Shown: positions 1 to 12,440 of the stretch, piece by piece
Layout of the letters: each line of letters starts with the position of its first letter
How positions within the stretch are numbered: the stretch's first letter is position 1
Assembly: GCA_029339505.1 (NCBI GenBank)
Contig: JAQISU010000166.1
Coordinates: 7,101,501-7,165,500, forward strand
Source of the DNA: Unio delphinus
Taxonomy: Eukaryota > Mollusca > Bivalvia > Unionida > Unionidae
Length of the DNA: 64,000 bases
Direction of reading: 5' to 3'
The notes under the pieces: model-generated
Seen by the model: only the letters and a program-made list of their open reading frames with translations
Databases searched by the model: none
Told to the model about the DNA's origin: nothing
Made by a program: the position numbers and the translations under genes

Positions 1-1548
1 CAGGTATAGCTGATAACCACTAATAATTTTCAGTAAACTAGTCCCAGTGGCCAGCTCAAACTGTTACAATCTTATGAAAAGCAAATCTAAAGGACATGCA
101 AAGTATTGTCTATTTTAGGTCAGAGATTATTTTTAGGAATAGCTGTTAAAATGTTTAGTTATTCAGCAAAAATTCCATTATTATTGTTGGCTTGTATAGT
201 AGTCTATCTATTGATATTTTGTATTGCCCAAATATATTTCTTTCAAGCACATTCATTAGTTCGACAGTTTTTAATACTATGTCACTTTGGCTACATAAAT
301 CAGAATTTATGGAAATTATCCCTGGTTTAATGCTCCATTACATCCATGGCTAGTTGCTCTGCTTCATGGAATTATGGTTTTCCCTAGGTATATCACTCTC
401 TGTGCCCATTAGATCTTCATGGAATTATGGTTTCCCCTAGGTAAATCACTCTCTGTGTCCTTTAGAACTTCATGGAATTATGGTTTCCCCTAGGTATATC
501 ACTCTCTATGCCCATTAGATCTTCATGGAATTATGGTTTCCCCTAGGTATATCACTCTCTGTGCCCATTAGATCTTCATGGAATTATGGTTTCCCCTAGG
601 TATATTACTCTCTGTGTCCTTTAGATCTTCATGGAATTATGGTTTCCCCTAGGTAAATCACTCTCTGTGTCCTTTAGAACTTCATGGAATTATGGTTTCC
701 CCTAGGTATATCACTCTCTGTGCCCATTACATCTTCATGGAATTATGGTTTCCCCTAGGTATATCACTCTCTGTGCCCATTAGATCTTCATGGAATTATG
801 GTTTCCCCTAGGTATATCACTCTCTGTGCCCATTAGATCTTCATGGAATTATGGTTTCCCCTAGGTATATCACTCTCTGTGTCCATTAGATCTTCATGGA
901 ATTATGGTTTCCCCTAGATATATCACTCTCTGTGTCCTTTAGATCTTTATGGAATTATGGTTTCCCCTAGGTAAATCACTCTCTGTGTCCTTTAGAACTT
1001 CATGGAATTATGGTTTCCCCTAGGTATATCACTCTCTGTGTCCTTTAGATCTTCATGGAATTATGGTTTCCCCTAGGTAGATCACTCTCTGTGTCCTTTA
1101 GATCTTCATTGAATTATGGTTTCCCCTAGGTATATCACTCTCTGTGCCCATTAGATCTTCATGGAATTATGGTTTCCCCTAGGTATATCACTCTCTGTGT
1201 CCTTTAGATCTTAATTCTTAATTTAGTTGTTATATGATTTATATGATTCAAAATGCAAAGGGTATAAAAATGTCCAATAAAGAAGTAGTCTAGCAATTTT
1301 ATCTGCAATCACTTAAACAGTTACCATTTGTAAAACACAGATCTCACTAGTAGCTGTTTTTTTTGTATGATGTTTTGTCTTTATCTATTTTAATTGCATC
1401 TTGTTGTAATATGGGCTTTATTCCAGTTAAACATTTTGCAATCTACTGTGTCCATTTCTGGTGCATTTTTTTAATATAATTTGGATTTATTAAACAGTTA
1501 GACATCATTGCAACAGAAATTTATTTATTTTTTGGATTTTTTTTTCAG
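1..1548 (+). other. intron upstream of exon 1 (partial)
   Basis: Noncoding. Apart from the 53-bp minisatellite at 357-1211 I see nothing recognisable; the 74-codon open frame at 106-330 is AT-driven and has no family resemblance. The last 60 bases are T-rich, as expected before an acceptor. Confidence 0.7.
357..1211 (+). repeat. 53-bp minisatellite, about 16 copies
   Basis: Units start at 362, 415, 468 and so on, every 53 bases, with core CTTCATGGAATTATGG followed by TTTCCCCTAGGTATATCACT. Two main variants alternate at the 3' part of the unit (TGCCCATTAGA versus TGTCCTTTAGA). Copies are highly similar, so the array is young. Every unit carries a pyrimidine tract ending in AG immediately followed by GTA. 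Confidence 0.97.
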
Positions 1549-1636
1549 AAATGCTGCTTGCCAAGAATCAGAGAGATCTGGCAGCACAAGCCATGCATGA
1601 ACTAGGCAACCTTCACTTCCATACCGGGAGTATAAG
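1549..1636 (+). CDS. CFAP54: CFAP54 exon 1 of window
   Basis: The acceptor is a T-rich tract ending in TTTTTTTTCAG and the donor is AG|GTAATG. The exon begins with the last two bases (AA) of a split codon and ends with AG, completed by the next exon. It encodes about 29 residues, beginning LLAKNQRDLAAQAMHELGNL after a Met, with the small/large residue spacing of a TPR helix pair. It has no usable start context; the internal ATG is simply a methionine. The earlier part of the protein lies upstream of the window. Confidence 0.78.
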
Positions 1637-2296
1637 GTAATGTCAAAAGTCCATACAAAGGGGATTTTTGCTACCTCGCTATTATTTTGCCCACAACAAT
1701 TTACTCCATGTACAGTTTAATGTGGCATTAGGAAAAGTGTACCTGGCTGGACTGTTGTTGCTAAAAATAGACAGACAGCCTATTGGATACTACTTTCTCA
1801 GTTGGGTCAATGAGTGCATCATGGAAAATCAAACTGTTGCTAAGTTATCAGAGGTAGAACATTTTCCTAGCACACAGTTCACAAGGATTAGAGCTTTATT
1901 TAGTATGGCTGCTGCTTCCTCGTACATTTAGTTAATTGGTTGATATGCCACCTAATACCCTAATCAAGTGGTAAAGAAATTCATGTTTGCTTTAAAGTGT
2001 AATAAGGGAAGTGGCAAAATTCTCCTAGTAATTTACTTTTGGTAATGTACAATTTTCCTTTATCCTTTATTTTGTAGAGGGTGCTCTCTCCTGTTGTACT
2101 TCACAGACCATTTGGGGAGGCCCTTCTGCCCTCTTGTTTTGTGTTTCTGTATGCTATAGATTGAATAAATTTGCTGTTTTGATTAATATATTTTTTTTTG
2201 TTAAATTATTTTTAAATACAAATTTTGTTTACTACTATTTTCATCTTTCTTTTTAAATTTAGTTTTTATTATGATTTGGTTGTATTTTTTAAAATG

Positions 2297-2299
<3 letters not shown>

Positions 2300-2391
<92 letters not shown>
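2300..2391. repeat. (TA)n microsatellite
   Basis: About 45 uninterrupted TA dinucleotides. It is flanked by short A/T runs that are partly inverted (TTTTTTAAAAT on the left, ATTTTAAAAA on the right). It produces a meaningless poly-Ile/Tyr open frame on the minus strand. Confidence 0.98.
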
Positions 2392-2394
<3 letters not shown>

Positions 2395-3721
2395 AAAAAT
2401 TGTTTTTGAGTTTCTATAAATGATCTGCCATATAGCATGTCTACCATTATTAAAATATAAAAACCTTTGAACAACTTCTTTTCAAAAACCTATAAACAGC
2501 ATTTGAACAAATCTGACAAAGAATGAAGGCCATTTAAGTTTCTGATTGTGATATTTTACCTGATTACATTAGGAGTATGTTCACTACCTTGCAAATCCAG
2601 TCATCCAAAACAAACAAAATTGCATTACAATTGTCTTGGCTTAGTTAGCAAAAACAGAGTTCAAAGTTCATCTGCTTACTTAAAACATTAGTTAGCTCCA
2701 GACCCATTTTCACCCACGACATCACAATTAGACTGTTATGTTATGGCACAAGTCTAGGACTAGTTTTGACATGGTATAGAGGCCTAACTGGACCAGACAT
2801 GAATCTTTATGGCTGTTTGACAATGATGATCTTTCCCTAAATAGCCATAACAAGACTTTGTCCTAGGACACCACCTGGCCCAGGACTGTTCAGATATGGT
2901 TGCTATCCACAAATGGCAATACTGGCTATAGTGATATTGCCCATTATAACCAGTACTGTCCTGCAACTTTGGAATGTAATGAGCTCTGAACTAGCTCAGT
3001 TCCAACACTTGTGGAGTCTTACCAGATGACTTTGATTTCCAGGACTGGATTTTGAGATCTTTGCTGGTATTGGCCTCTAGATATGAATTGGCAATCATAC
3101 CCACCAGCAGAGGATCCATGACATCTTCTCTGAACAACAATGGATTATTCATAATTGGCTCCAGATTGACCTTGACTTACTACTTGCTGTGATGACAGTC
3201 TAGTGCCAAATGATGGAATCCCAGTCTCATTTAATTTGCCTTTCATTGATACACCTTTTGCACTCGTCAAGTAAGCATCTGACGATACTCAGCATTTGGC
3301 TCATAGCAGTATAATAGAATGGTACAAGATAGTTATATCACTGGATCTGGCTCTCTCACAACGCTGTCATGGCTGTGATGAAACATAGGTCCTGAATTCT
3401 TGGAACCAGTCACTGACTGTAGGTGATCATTCAGCATACCTGCCAAACATTACAGTTACGGCATAATCATTATGCTTTTTTCACTTAATTGTTTTATTCT
3501 TGCATGAATATGGATTGCGCCTTTTTGGTACATAAATAAAGAACCAAAAAAGGCAATAATATTTCCTTTGTCATCTTTTATTTTTATATCTTTAACCCTG
3601 AAACATATAAATCTGAGACTATTCTAAAAACAAAGACTGCAGCATAAGAATAACATTAGAGTATGTTTATCCATTGTTGACTTATGTATATTTTCTTTTT
3701 TTCTATTTATAGAATCTGCAG

Positions 3722-3770
<49 letters not shown>

Positions 3771-3792
3771 TAATAATAATAATAATAATAAT
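3722..3792. repeat. (AAT)n microsatellite
   Basis: AAT triplets for about 70 bases with a single AAC interruption. The same triplet forms the 3' tail of the LINE fragment near 59.9 kb, so this tract could mark the tail of an otherwise unrecognised retroelement copy. Confidence 0.96.
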
Positions 3793-4603
3793 GCTTATAT
3801 ATATAGAGGGTGACACATTAGTCAAGGACTATTCTCCCTTGAGGCCCTCTTAAGGAGAGTATAACAATGCACATTATATGAAGATAGCAATAATTAGTGC
3901 TTATTTTAGCCTGTTCGTATATCTTTTAAGAATTCACAAAGTTGACATACAGAGACTCTGTTTGAAGGGTCTCCCTTTCATTCTGAATCTGACTTCCTGT
4001 CACTTCATGAGAACCATGGATAGAATCATACTGCACTTCTAAACTTATCATCATCTGTGATGATATCATGCAAAAGACCCAGATCAATTATTGCCATATC
4101 AGTAAATAAATTTACATGTTTCATAGCTGTGTTACCTTAGATTCTTTGTTAACAAGGACTACTCCATCCTTATCCCATTTCAGCTCATGGTTCTGAACCA
4201 TGTTGAAGAAGTGAGTGAGACAGGGTCCCCATGGTTCATTCTATATCAGTCTCTTGGTGAAAAAGGACATCATGAATATCTTTAACTCATGGTGGGTGAT
4301 GATTTAGGGACAAACACGTTCTATTTAACATGACTGTCATCAAGTATGTTGGAAGGCAAGAAGGAATCAAGTCCCAGACCTCCAACTTCTGGCTTGGGAT
4401 TTCACAGATGTTTTTATTGATCCACCTTCAAGTCTGCCACATCACAGGCAGACTCAGTGTCCTAATAGACTTGCTAGTCATCCAAAATCAACTGATTCAT
4501 ACTGAATATATATTCTCCCCTCTGTCTTCATCAGAATATGTACCTATTTTTATATCATTATATATTTAATGCATATTTCTTTCTTTGTGGTCTTTAGCAC
4601 ATT

Positions 4604-4606
4604 AAC

Positions 4607-4658
<52 letters not shown>
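4604..4658. repeat. (CATA)n-(TA)n compound microsatellite
   Basis: Four CATA units pass into about 19 AT dinucleotides. It lies about 110 bp upstream of exon 2. Confidence 0.96.
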
Positions 4659-4660
<2 letters not shown>

Positions 4661-4766
4661 ATACAGGTTAAAGCAACACTCATATATGTCATGATGTGAA
4701 ATGTTTTTTGTTTTTATTTAAACAAGTTAAATGCAGATTCTTGAAGATTGTATTCTATTTTGTTAG

Positions 4767-4940
4767 AGCTTCATACAAGTGGTGGGCTGATGCTTTAGAT
4801 TTGATCCTGGACTATGAAGATGCACTACACACATGGAGAAAATCAGTTGGACAGTCATCAGACATCAGTTCACACCTTCTTGATCGTTGTGGACTCTGGG
4901 GCTGTCTGATGAGTGCTGTAATCACATCAAAAATAGCACA
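4767..4940 (+). CDS. CFAP54: CFAP54 exon 2
   Basis: It follows ATTTTGTTAG and ends at CA|GTAAGT. The 58 codons include ASYKWWADALDLILDYEDAL, a strongly conserved CFAP54-type helical repeat, then HTWRKSVGQSSDISSHLLDR and a Cys/Trp-containing segment (CGLWGCLMSAVITSKIA). The first base completes the AGA arginine begun in the previous exon; the last two bases (CA) are completed as Gln by the next. A degenerate 40-bp minisatellite starts about 30 bp beyond the donor. Confidence 0.9.
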
Positions 4941-4964
4941 GTAAGTTATTATTTGTACCAGATT

Positions 4965-5385
4965 AGAGTTAATATATGTCTGTCAATTGTACAGTTTTTC
5001 TGAATAGTTAATACATGTCTGTCAGTTTTAAATTTTTCTCAAGAGTAAATATATGTCTGTCAGTAGTAGTAAGTTTTTCTCACGAGTTAATACATGTCTG
5101 TCAGTTGTAAGCTTTTCTCATGAGTTAATAAATCTGTCAGTTATACAGTTTTTCTCATGAGTTAATACATGTCTGTCAGTTGTACAGTTTTTCTCAAGAT
5201 TTAATACATGCATGTCAGTTATGCAGTTTTTCTGGAGAGTTAATAAGTGTCTATCAGTTGTTCAGTTTTCTTGGAGAATTAATTCTTTTCTGTCAGTTGT
5301 TGTTTTCCTGGAAGTTAATACATGTCTGTTTGGTTGTCCAGCTTTCCTGAAGAGTTAATACCTGTCTGTCAGTTTTCCTGAACAT
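4965..5385 (+). repeat. degenerate ~40-bp minisatellite
   Basis: About ten diverged units with core GTTAATACATGTCTGTCAGT and a following TTTTTCT run. Point changes and indels in nearly every unit make it an old array. Confidence 0.9.
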
Positions 5386-5829
5386 TACATTTTGGTGACT
5401 TCAGCATGACAGATATATTTCATATTTGTTGTTTACATAGATTCAGTTTTCTAAATTATGATTACATACATGTAATAAATGACCAGGTAATGATAGCTTT
5501 GTGTTGTAAATTTAATGAATTGTGAAAAACATTTAGACTAAACTCAGATGATTTTAAATTTTGTAAACTCCTGACATGTTTGCTTCAGAAGTAATAAGAA
5601 TGAAACTATCCTTTAAAAAAGTACCAGGGACTTAAAATCTGTTTAAGAAATTCTTTCTTTATATATAGTGAATAGATGAAAGCATTGAATGGTATGTTTT
5701 GAATAGCATTAAACAACAACTTCAGATCTGCATTGTATTTGATGAAGCCTTTGTTTTACTTCAAAGCTCTGATTTTTTTTCTTCAAACAACAACCTGAAA
5801 TTTGCATTGTATTTGATCAAAACTTTCTT

Positions 5830-6085
5830 TGACTTAAAACTACGGGTATAAACTTTCTTTGACTTAAAGCTCTATCTACAAGTGTAAGATTTTCCATGGT
5901 CTATTTTGACTTCAAGCTCTATCTACAAGTGTAAGATTTTCTCATGGTGTGTTTTTTATGTATATACTTTATCTACAATTGTAAGATTTTCTTATTATCT
6001 GTTTTGACTTAAAAACTGTCTTCATGTATAAGATTGTCTCATTATCTATTTTGACTTAAACCTTTTATTTACAAATATAACATTT
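5830..6085 (+). repeat. degenerate ~55-60-bp repeat
   Basis: Four to five poorly conserved units sharing TTGACTTAAAGCTCTATCTA and ACAAGTGTAAGATTTTC. Old and heavily mutated. Confidence 0.75.
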
Positions 6086-6425
6086 GTCAGGGTTCATTAG
6101 AGATCATGGGCTTAATATTTTTGCTGAGGATATTTGTGCATGATATGGCATTAAAAAAAGTTGTCTAGTTAAATATGGAATGTATTTTTGTCTGGCATTT
6201 GGACTTTACAAGGATAAGATCTGTTTGTAGTCATCATCATACACATGTATTTGTTCAAAAATTTGTATTTGCAGATGAATTGTAAAGGACAGTATTAAGA
6301 TAGAAATATCCGGCAAACAGTAAAGAAGTACTTATCTTAAATAAATATGTATATGTAACATTCAGTGATTTATAAATATTTTGAAGTTTTGAATAGAATG
6401 TTTATTGTCTTCTGTTTTCATGTAG

Positions 6426-6492
6426 ATACGTTTTGACATCTGATCTTGGGATGAGAATGGAATGCTGTTTTCTGTCTGGTTATCTCTTTAAG
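6426..6492 (+). CDS. CFAP54: CFAP54 exon 3
   Basis: A short 67-bp exon between TTTTCATGTAG and AAG|GTAAAG. It encodes YVLTSDLGMRMECCFLSGYL then FK, a single helix that continues directly into the next exon in phase 0. It was too short for an ORF listing; it is supported by both splice sites, by phase agreement on both sides and by helix continuity. Confidence 0.83.
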
Positions 6493-9400
6493 GTAAAGCC
6501 TACTATCGAGATTACTAATTAATTCAGTGACAATGGTTCCAATTATGTACAATAGAAAGTGAAGCAAATACTTTGTACCAAATTATTTTTCTTTTTAATA
6601 ATAGCAAGATAATAATTTCTTTATAAGAGCATGACAGTACTGACTTCATAAAAAGGCAAAATATCTTCAACATCTGAGGATTTAACTGCATGTGAAACCT
6701 ATTGTTTCATTGCTTTAATAACAATGTTTAGAATTGACTCAAAGCAAACTTTTAAGTATACATGAACATTTCCATTTCAATATATTGTTAGGTTGTTGTG
6801 CACAAAAATGTGGCATCTGGTCAAGTTTATATCAATGTTGTACTTTATCATAAGTATATTATTCTGGGCAAAAAGGGAGTTCACTGAATTAAAATTGTAT
6901 ATATGTATGACATTTTATGACATCTCTAAAAAAAATGTGTTTAAGTATATGTTACAAAACAAGAAAATGATACATTTCTAGCAGTAACATTTCAGTTAAT
7001 CCGACAAGTGACAGAAGAGAGAAGTCAGCTTAGAACCGATCAGGAGATTTATAGAATTAAGTCAGGACTTTTTACTTCAAAAGATGGAGAAATTTCATAT
7101 TGACCCAATTTTTATCATGCAAATGGACAAAAATTACAAATTTCCATTTTTTAATATTAAAGTATCTTACATGTACACCTCCATGTTGAGAGGATTTTCC
7201 TCCAGAGGTAAGGGGTGTTTCTCTTCACTCACTGAATTCTCCCATGGATGCAAAATTATTATTGAAAAACTTTAATTTTGTTTCATTTTTGTTCTCACTT
7301 TGCTTCAAGTGTAGATAATTTATGGTAATATTGCCTGTGGTCATGTGACTGTGAACTGACTGTAGCAGGGCATGACAATTTAGTTGCTAATTTAAAGAAT
7401 AATAAAACAAGTAGCATTTACGGATCCAAATATTTCTGTTGGTTATTGTTGGATTACTGAAGAGCTGAGTCAGCATAGAAAACATTAACATTATGAGGGA
7501 GGTTCTGTTTTAGTGCAAGCTGGATTAAAGTCTATACTTTGTGTGATAAAAATTAATTCAGACAGGATTAAAATTATTAATTGATTATGGTTTGATTACA
7601 AAAGAGTTCAAATGACATAAGACAGAGTTAGTTTTGCTTTGTTATTAACAGTTTCTCAAGATGTCTAGGATTGGATTATCTCACAATGCTAAAACACCAA
7701 AATTTAAGCAACTGAAATATCACACATAATTTAATTTGTACAAATGATACAAATCCATCATCACTTAGTTAATTGGAAAATACTTTAACAACTTTTCTGA
7801 AAATCAACTCAGGAGAATTTGACCTCAAATGATCTGCCATCAGTTATAGCCAATATTACTAAAAGTTTAGAAATCTTCAATTAAATTCTCAAACAGATTT
7901 TAATAGAATGCATTCAGGCTAAAAGACTTTAAATTTTATACATAATGATACTAATCTGTCATCATTAGCGGCTGCCATTATTCAAATATAAAAACCTTCA
8001 AATGATTTCTCCTTAAAAACCAATGTTAAGAAGTTTGCCAACTTTGACAGTAAGAATCCTGACATGATTGCCTTTCAAGTAGTCAACAAATCATGTCAAT
8101 GTGCAATCAGATGTGAATGAAGATATAAATTATAGAGAAACCTTGAAACATTTGTTTTCATGATGTATGCACATGAAAAGATTTCTACAGAAAGCATCCT
8201 ACCAACCCAGGTGTCTTGGGCAACTACCGGTACTCTTGCAATTTTGGCTGTTAAACTGCTGTCATCCAGTTGAGTGATCTCAAGGCCACTTGGGCTTCTT
8301 ATTTTGGTGTTACTGGTACAGACACTGAAACATAATTTTAACAAAATCTTTGTTTCATACTTGCATTTTATCAGTCATCTCATTGTGTTTTGGGCTTTTT
8401 TGGGTTAGTCTAAGAAATGCATTCAGGTTCTGTGCTTGTCACCATACATTGTTTCTTTTAATCTTTACTCATTTGGAACATAGGAAATTGTATTTATCAA
8501 TACTAGAACAAGAAGAATGTTGTGGCCTGTAAAAGTGAAGACTTCTCTATCAAAGAATCTGATTCTGGATTATGAAGGGCTTTTAATCATGTGAAGTTAT
8601 AAGCAGATTGAAAATAAACATTTTAAAATCCATTTCTGAATGTACATTTTCATTTATCATTCATCATTCTTGCACTGCATATTTTCTTGAAAATTCATTT
8701 ATCATTTTGTTTGCATTTCTGCAGTGTTTTATTTATGCAGTTTTTATTTTGTGTTCATTCTGCATTTCATTTGCATTCCATTTACACTGAAATGGTAAAA
8801 TGACACATTTTGTGGTCTTTATTTGTATGATATGGTAGAAAAACTCCTACGTCATAATGGACATTGATGTTACTCTTGAAATTGACCCTGACTATGATGA
8901 AAGAGTTTATTATATATAAGAACACATTCAACTTGTTAGTGTGTCATTTGGTCATCCTTTGTGAATATTGTTGGTAATACAGTTTATGTTTTTTAATCTG
9001 ACACTGTGGTAAACGAGAGATTTACTTGCTGCTAGTGTAATTGGTAACTGCCTTGGTGCCTTCACTGATGGCGTGCTTGGCAAGTTCATCAGGCAAGAGA
9101 AGATGGACAGCTGTCTGAATTTCTCTGCTGTTGTTTGTAGAACGCTTGTTGTAATGGGCAAGAGTCCTTAAGTCTGAGACCTTGGAACCAGAAATGATAT
9201 TATCTGTCTTGGTATAGTGTCAATGGTTCAGCCTTGATAATTGAATAGGCATCACTATATAAAAAGATTGAATGTATTTTAAATGTTTTTAATTGCAAAT
9301 TTATTATTTCCCAACATTCAATAAATTGATGGTCATCTAATATGAAAACAAAGGGATAAAATAGTTTGTCATTTATCTAGATTAAGATACAAAATGTTTT

Positions 9401-9648
9401 TATGGACTTAAATAACATTTACAACAAAATGTCCTGAACAGTAATGATTCCAAAAAATAAGAAAATAAACTAATTTTCAAATCCAATAAATTATGGTAAA
9501 TTATCAGACAAACCCATTTTTTAAATAAATAAAAGTTTTGAATAACTGTCACTAGATTGTACCTCTCATGACCTAATAATGATACACTGTTTGGATAAAA
9601 GCTGGTTAGATTGGTGAAACTGGACTGTATGTGCTTCTGTCTTTCCAG
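6493..9648 (+). other. intron 3
   Basis: 3.2 kb with no tandem array longer than a few units, no transposon hallmark that I recognise and only short chance open frames on both strands (longest 82 codons). It is the cleanest long intron in the window. Confidence 0.6.
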
Positions 9649-9849
9649 TCTGTGTTCCGCTCATCCCTGCCTCATCCCCATGCTGATCAGGACTATGCCC
9701 TGTATGATGTAGGCGAAGGATGTGAAGTGACAAATCTGGTGCCTGGCATTGATCTGCTGTCAGATCGATTTCGTTGTGATGGACGTCAGCTTGTGGCTTC
9801 ATTAAGATGGGTGACTGAGGAACTGGCCAGGGGAAGACACAGTCTCTTT
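9649..9849 (+). CDS. CFAP54: CFAP54 exon 4
   Basis: 67 codons, phase 0 at both ends. Acceptor CTTTCCAG, donor TTT|GTAAGT. It contains the diagnostic block HADQDYALYDVGEGCEVTNL followed by VPGIDLLSDRF and a helix ending ELARGRHSLF. The Gly-Glu-Gly-Cys-Glu motif and the following PGIDL are the features that most clearly mark the family for me. Confidence 0.92.
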
Positions 9850-10609
9850 GTAAGTATAGTCTTCTTTCATTATTCTGTAGTTTAAAAAAATCTCAGTGGT
9901 ACATTTTATGTGCAAGTTGAGACTTATTAAGAGAAGTGTTCCAGAGTTCCCATGATTAAATTTGTTTGTACCCATTGAGAAAAATGGAAATGTTTTCCAG
10001 GGATTAGGTTTGTTTGTATTATTTGAGATATATTGAAAATTGTTTGAGAGATTAGGTCTGTATGTAGTCCTTGAGAAATGTGGAGAAGGGTTCCAAAGTT
10101 TAGGATTTTTAGTCCTGAGAAATATGGAATCATTTGATCAAAAATTAATTTGGGATCTTTAATAAAATTTGTATCACTGAATGAAAATTCTTCTGTAAAA
10201 AGTTTTAATATGTGTTCTTGATATCTGGAAAAAGTATTCATTTCTTTCTAGAACATGCTTCAATGTCACATGAAAACAAATGCAACTGTTGCAAATTAAT
10301 TGTATTTATGTGAAGTGCAAATTTGATGCTCTTGCACAGCTGAATGGTGTCTTTTCATTTATATTTAATACATTTAATTTTTTCAAGATATTTGTTGCAT
10401 TCTGTTTTTTCCATTTTTGTAATGCTTTTAAAGTTTCTCAGATATTTCTTGAAACATTTTGTTGAGGTGTATAATCACACCCATAAAAGAACAATAGTTG
10501 GTGCAGTATATGTTGACACTTTGAGAATATTTGTTTATTTGTGAATTTTCTTCCTTTTTAGTACATTTTGTCTCTCACCAGTTTGAAAGGATACATTTTT
10601 TTGTCACAG
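9850..10609 (+). other. intron 4 with a decayed ~55-bp repeat
   Basis: At 9915-10135 there are four to five very degenerate units sharing TTGAGAAATATGGA-like and TTAGGTTTGTTTGTA-like cores. They create a 104-codon minus-strand frame with a repeating peptide, which I take as a by-product. The remainder is T-rich and unremarkable. Confidence 0.6.
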
Positions 10610-10873
10610 GTTTTGCCACTCTTCACTTTGTATCTGTACTTCACAACATATGTATGTCGGGATGTGCAAAGGAGTGTGGATGGGCGGATACTAAAAGTTT
10701 GTGTGCTTACTGACCTGGGATTGTACTCAGAAGCAGTTATAGTTCTCCAGAGACTCTTACATGGGGAGAGACTGCCTCACATGGGAGACACCAGCTTCCG
10801 ACAAGTGGAGTCCAAAATCAGTAACTTCAAATTTGACACATCCAAGCCAGTTACAGAACCTAGCAATCTCAAG
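10610..10873 (+). CDS. CFAP54: CFAP54 exon 5
   Basis: 88 codons, phase 0 at both ends, after TTTTGTCACAG and before AAG|GTTTGT. It opens with a hydrophobic helix (VLPLFTLYLYFTTYVCRD), then RILKVCVLTDLGLYSEAVIV, a clear TPR-like helix pair, and a C-terminal linker rich in Lys, Ser and Thr (KISNFKFDTSKPVTEPSNLK). The hydrophobic run is typical of a buried solenoid helix rather than a membrane segment. The frame is open for 42 bp upstream of the acceptor, but that part has no family resemblance. Confidence 0.92.
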
Positions 10874-11859
10874 GTTTGTTTGAATATCTTTTGTTTCCTT
10901 TGCATTCTGTATAAGCAGAAGAATAAAATATGGCTGATGTTTGGTTATAGTAATGAGGTAATTATGTTCAGTGGATTGTCCAGTCAGTTTGTGATAAGTT
11001 ATATATTTTTGGAACCCTCTATTTTTTTTACAAATCTTTACAAATAGATGTTTAAAGGTGCCAAGTAGTTCAAAATAATTTTATCCCATGCATACAAAAA
11101 TTAATGGAAGATAAAATGTGGAGGACTATATGTCTATACTTACCAATTATGGCTGTTTTTATACTCTTTGATTACAACTATTCAGTGATACAATTCTTTC
11201 ACTGATTTTAATAAACTATTCCAGATCTGTGGGCAAGAATATGTAAAACAAAACTTAAAAAATAATTATTTTGGGGAGTTTGAAAAGTTTTAATTAAAAC
11301 AGACAATAATAAGATTGATATTGGATTTGCTCACTTTGGATTAACAATGGTGTGGAGATACTGAAGACCTCCTTGCTTTGAAATAAATTGTATCAATACC
11401 AGATAGCTAGCATTTATCAGAACTTTAAAGAAAAGTGAATAAACTGGACTTTGGGTGAGAAAAATATTTGAAAGCACATTTTTTATTTTTGTGTTAATAT
11501 TACTATGGCAGATATTTCTTCATCGTAATTTTGCGTTTAATACATTAGGCAAGAAAAATGTCAGGACTCTATCATAATTCATTGCAGTTTCTCTGTTTGA
11601 GAGAATTTTATCTAATGTTTGCATTATCCTTGGGTTCTGCTGTCTGTGTCTGTCATAGGCAATTTTCGTAAAATGTTATTTTTTGTATCCCCTATCATGA
11701 ATATGGCAGAGCCATAGGGCACTAGACTTCTCAATCCATTCAATATGTACAAATTCAATGAGTTTTGCTAAAGTTATGCCCCATTTTGTTCATATATGTT
11801 TAAGAATTCTTGCTTGGGTAACACGTCTTGAAGCTGTTGATGAATTGCCCTGAAACTTG

Positions 11860-12440
11860 GCAGATGTTATTGACATCATGTGAACATGTGCTAAATTTGG
11901 CATACTTTATTGACATCATCTGAACATATTCTAAAGTTGCAGATGTTATGGACATCATGTGAATATGTGCTAAACTTGACATACATTATTAACATCATCT
12001 GAACATATTCTAAAGTTGCAGATGTTATTGACATCATGTGAACATGTGCTAAACTTGGCATACATTATTGACATCATCTGAACATATTCTAAAGTTGCAG
12101 ATGTTATTGACATCATGTGAACATGTGCTAAACTTGGCATACATTATTGACATCATCTGAACATATTCTAAAGTTGCAGATGTTATTGACATCATGTGAA
12201 CATGTGCTAAACTTGGCATACATTATTGACATCATCTTAACATATTCTAAAGTTGCAGATGTTATTGACATCATGGGAACGTGTGCTAAACTTGGCATAC
12301 ATTATTGACATCATCTGAACATATTCTAAAGTTGCAGATGTTATTGACATCATGTGAACATGTGCTAAACTTGGCATACATTATTGACATCATCTGAACA
12401 TATTCTAAGGTTGCAGATGTTAATGACATCAGGTGAATAT
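11860..12440 (+). repeat. 79-bp dimeric minisatellite (39+40 bp monomers)
   Basis: About seven copies. Each 79-bp unit is two related halves: GATGTTATTGACATCATGTG... with AACATGTGCTAAACTTGGCA, and ACATTATTGACATCATCTGA with ACATATTCTAAAGTTGCA. The shared ATTATTGACATCATSTGAAC shows a duplicated monomer that then amplified as a pair. Copies in the middle are nearly identical; edges are degenerate. Confidence 0.95.

Larger units (their letters stand above)
1637..4766 (+). other. intron 1
   Basis: 3.1 kb. It holds three microsatellites (annotated separately) and, at about 2690-3460, a stretch with less AT and fewer homopolymers than the rest, with a 60-codon open frame on the minus strand (2784-2966). 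The stretch could be a decayed mobile element, but I could not place it in a family. The 87-codon (1668-1931) and 79-codon (4330-4569) frames look like chance. Confidence 0.6.
4941..6425 (+). other. intron 2
   Basis: It contains a degenerate ~40-bp repeat at 4965-5385 and a weaker one at 5830-6085 (both annotated). The remainder is AT-rich with no recognisable feature. Confidence 0.6.

Noticed and set aside
2784..2966. Retroelement protein fragment on the minus strand (Trp/Cys/Tyr-rich).
   Set aside because: The surrounding 0.8 kb looks less AT-rich, but I found no RT, RNase H, integrase or endonuclease motif, so it is left unassigned.
9631..9885. Independent 84-codon gene starting at GTG.
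   Set aside because: The useful part is CFAP54 exon 4; the bases before the CAG acceptor and after GTAAGT are intron.
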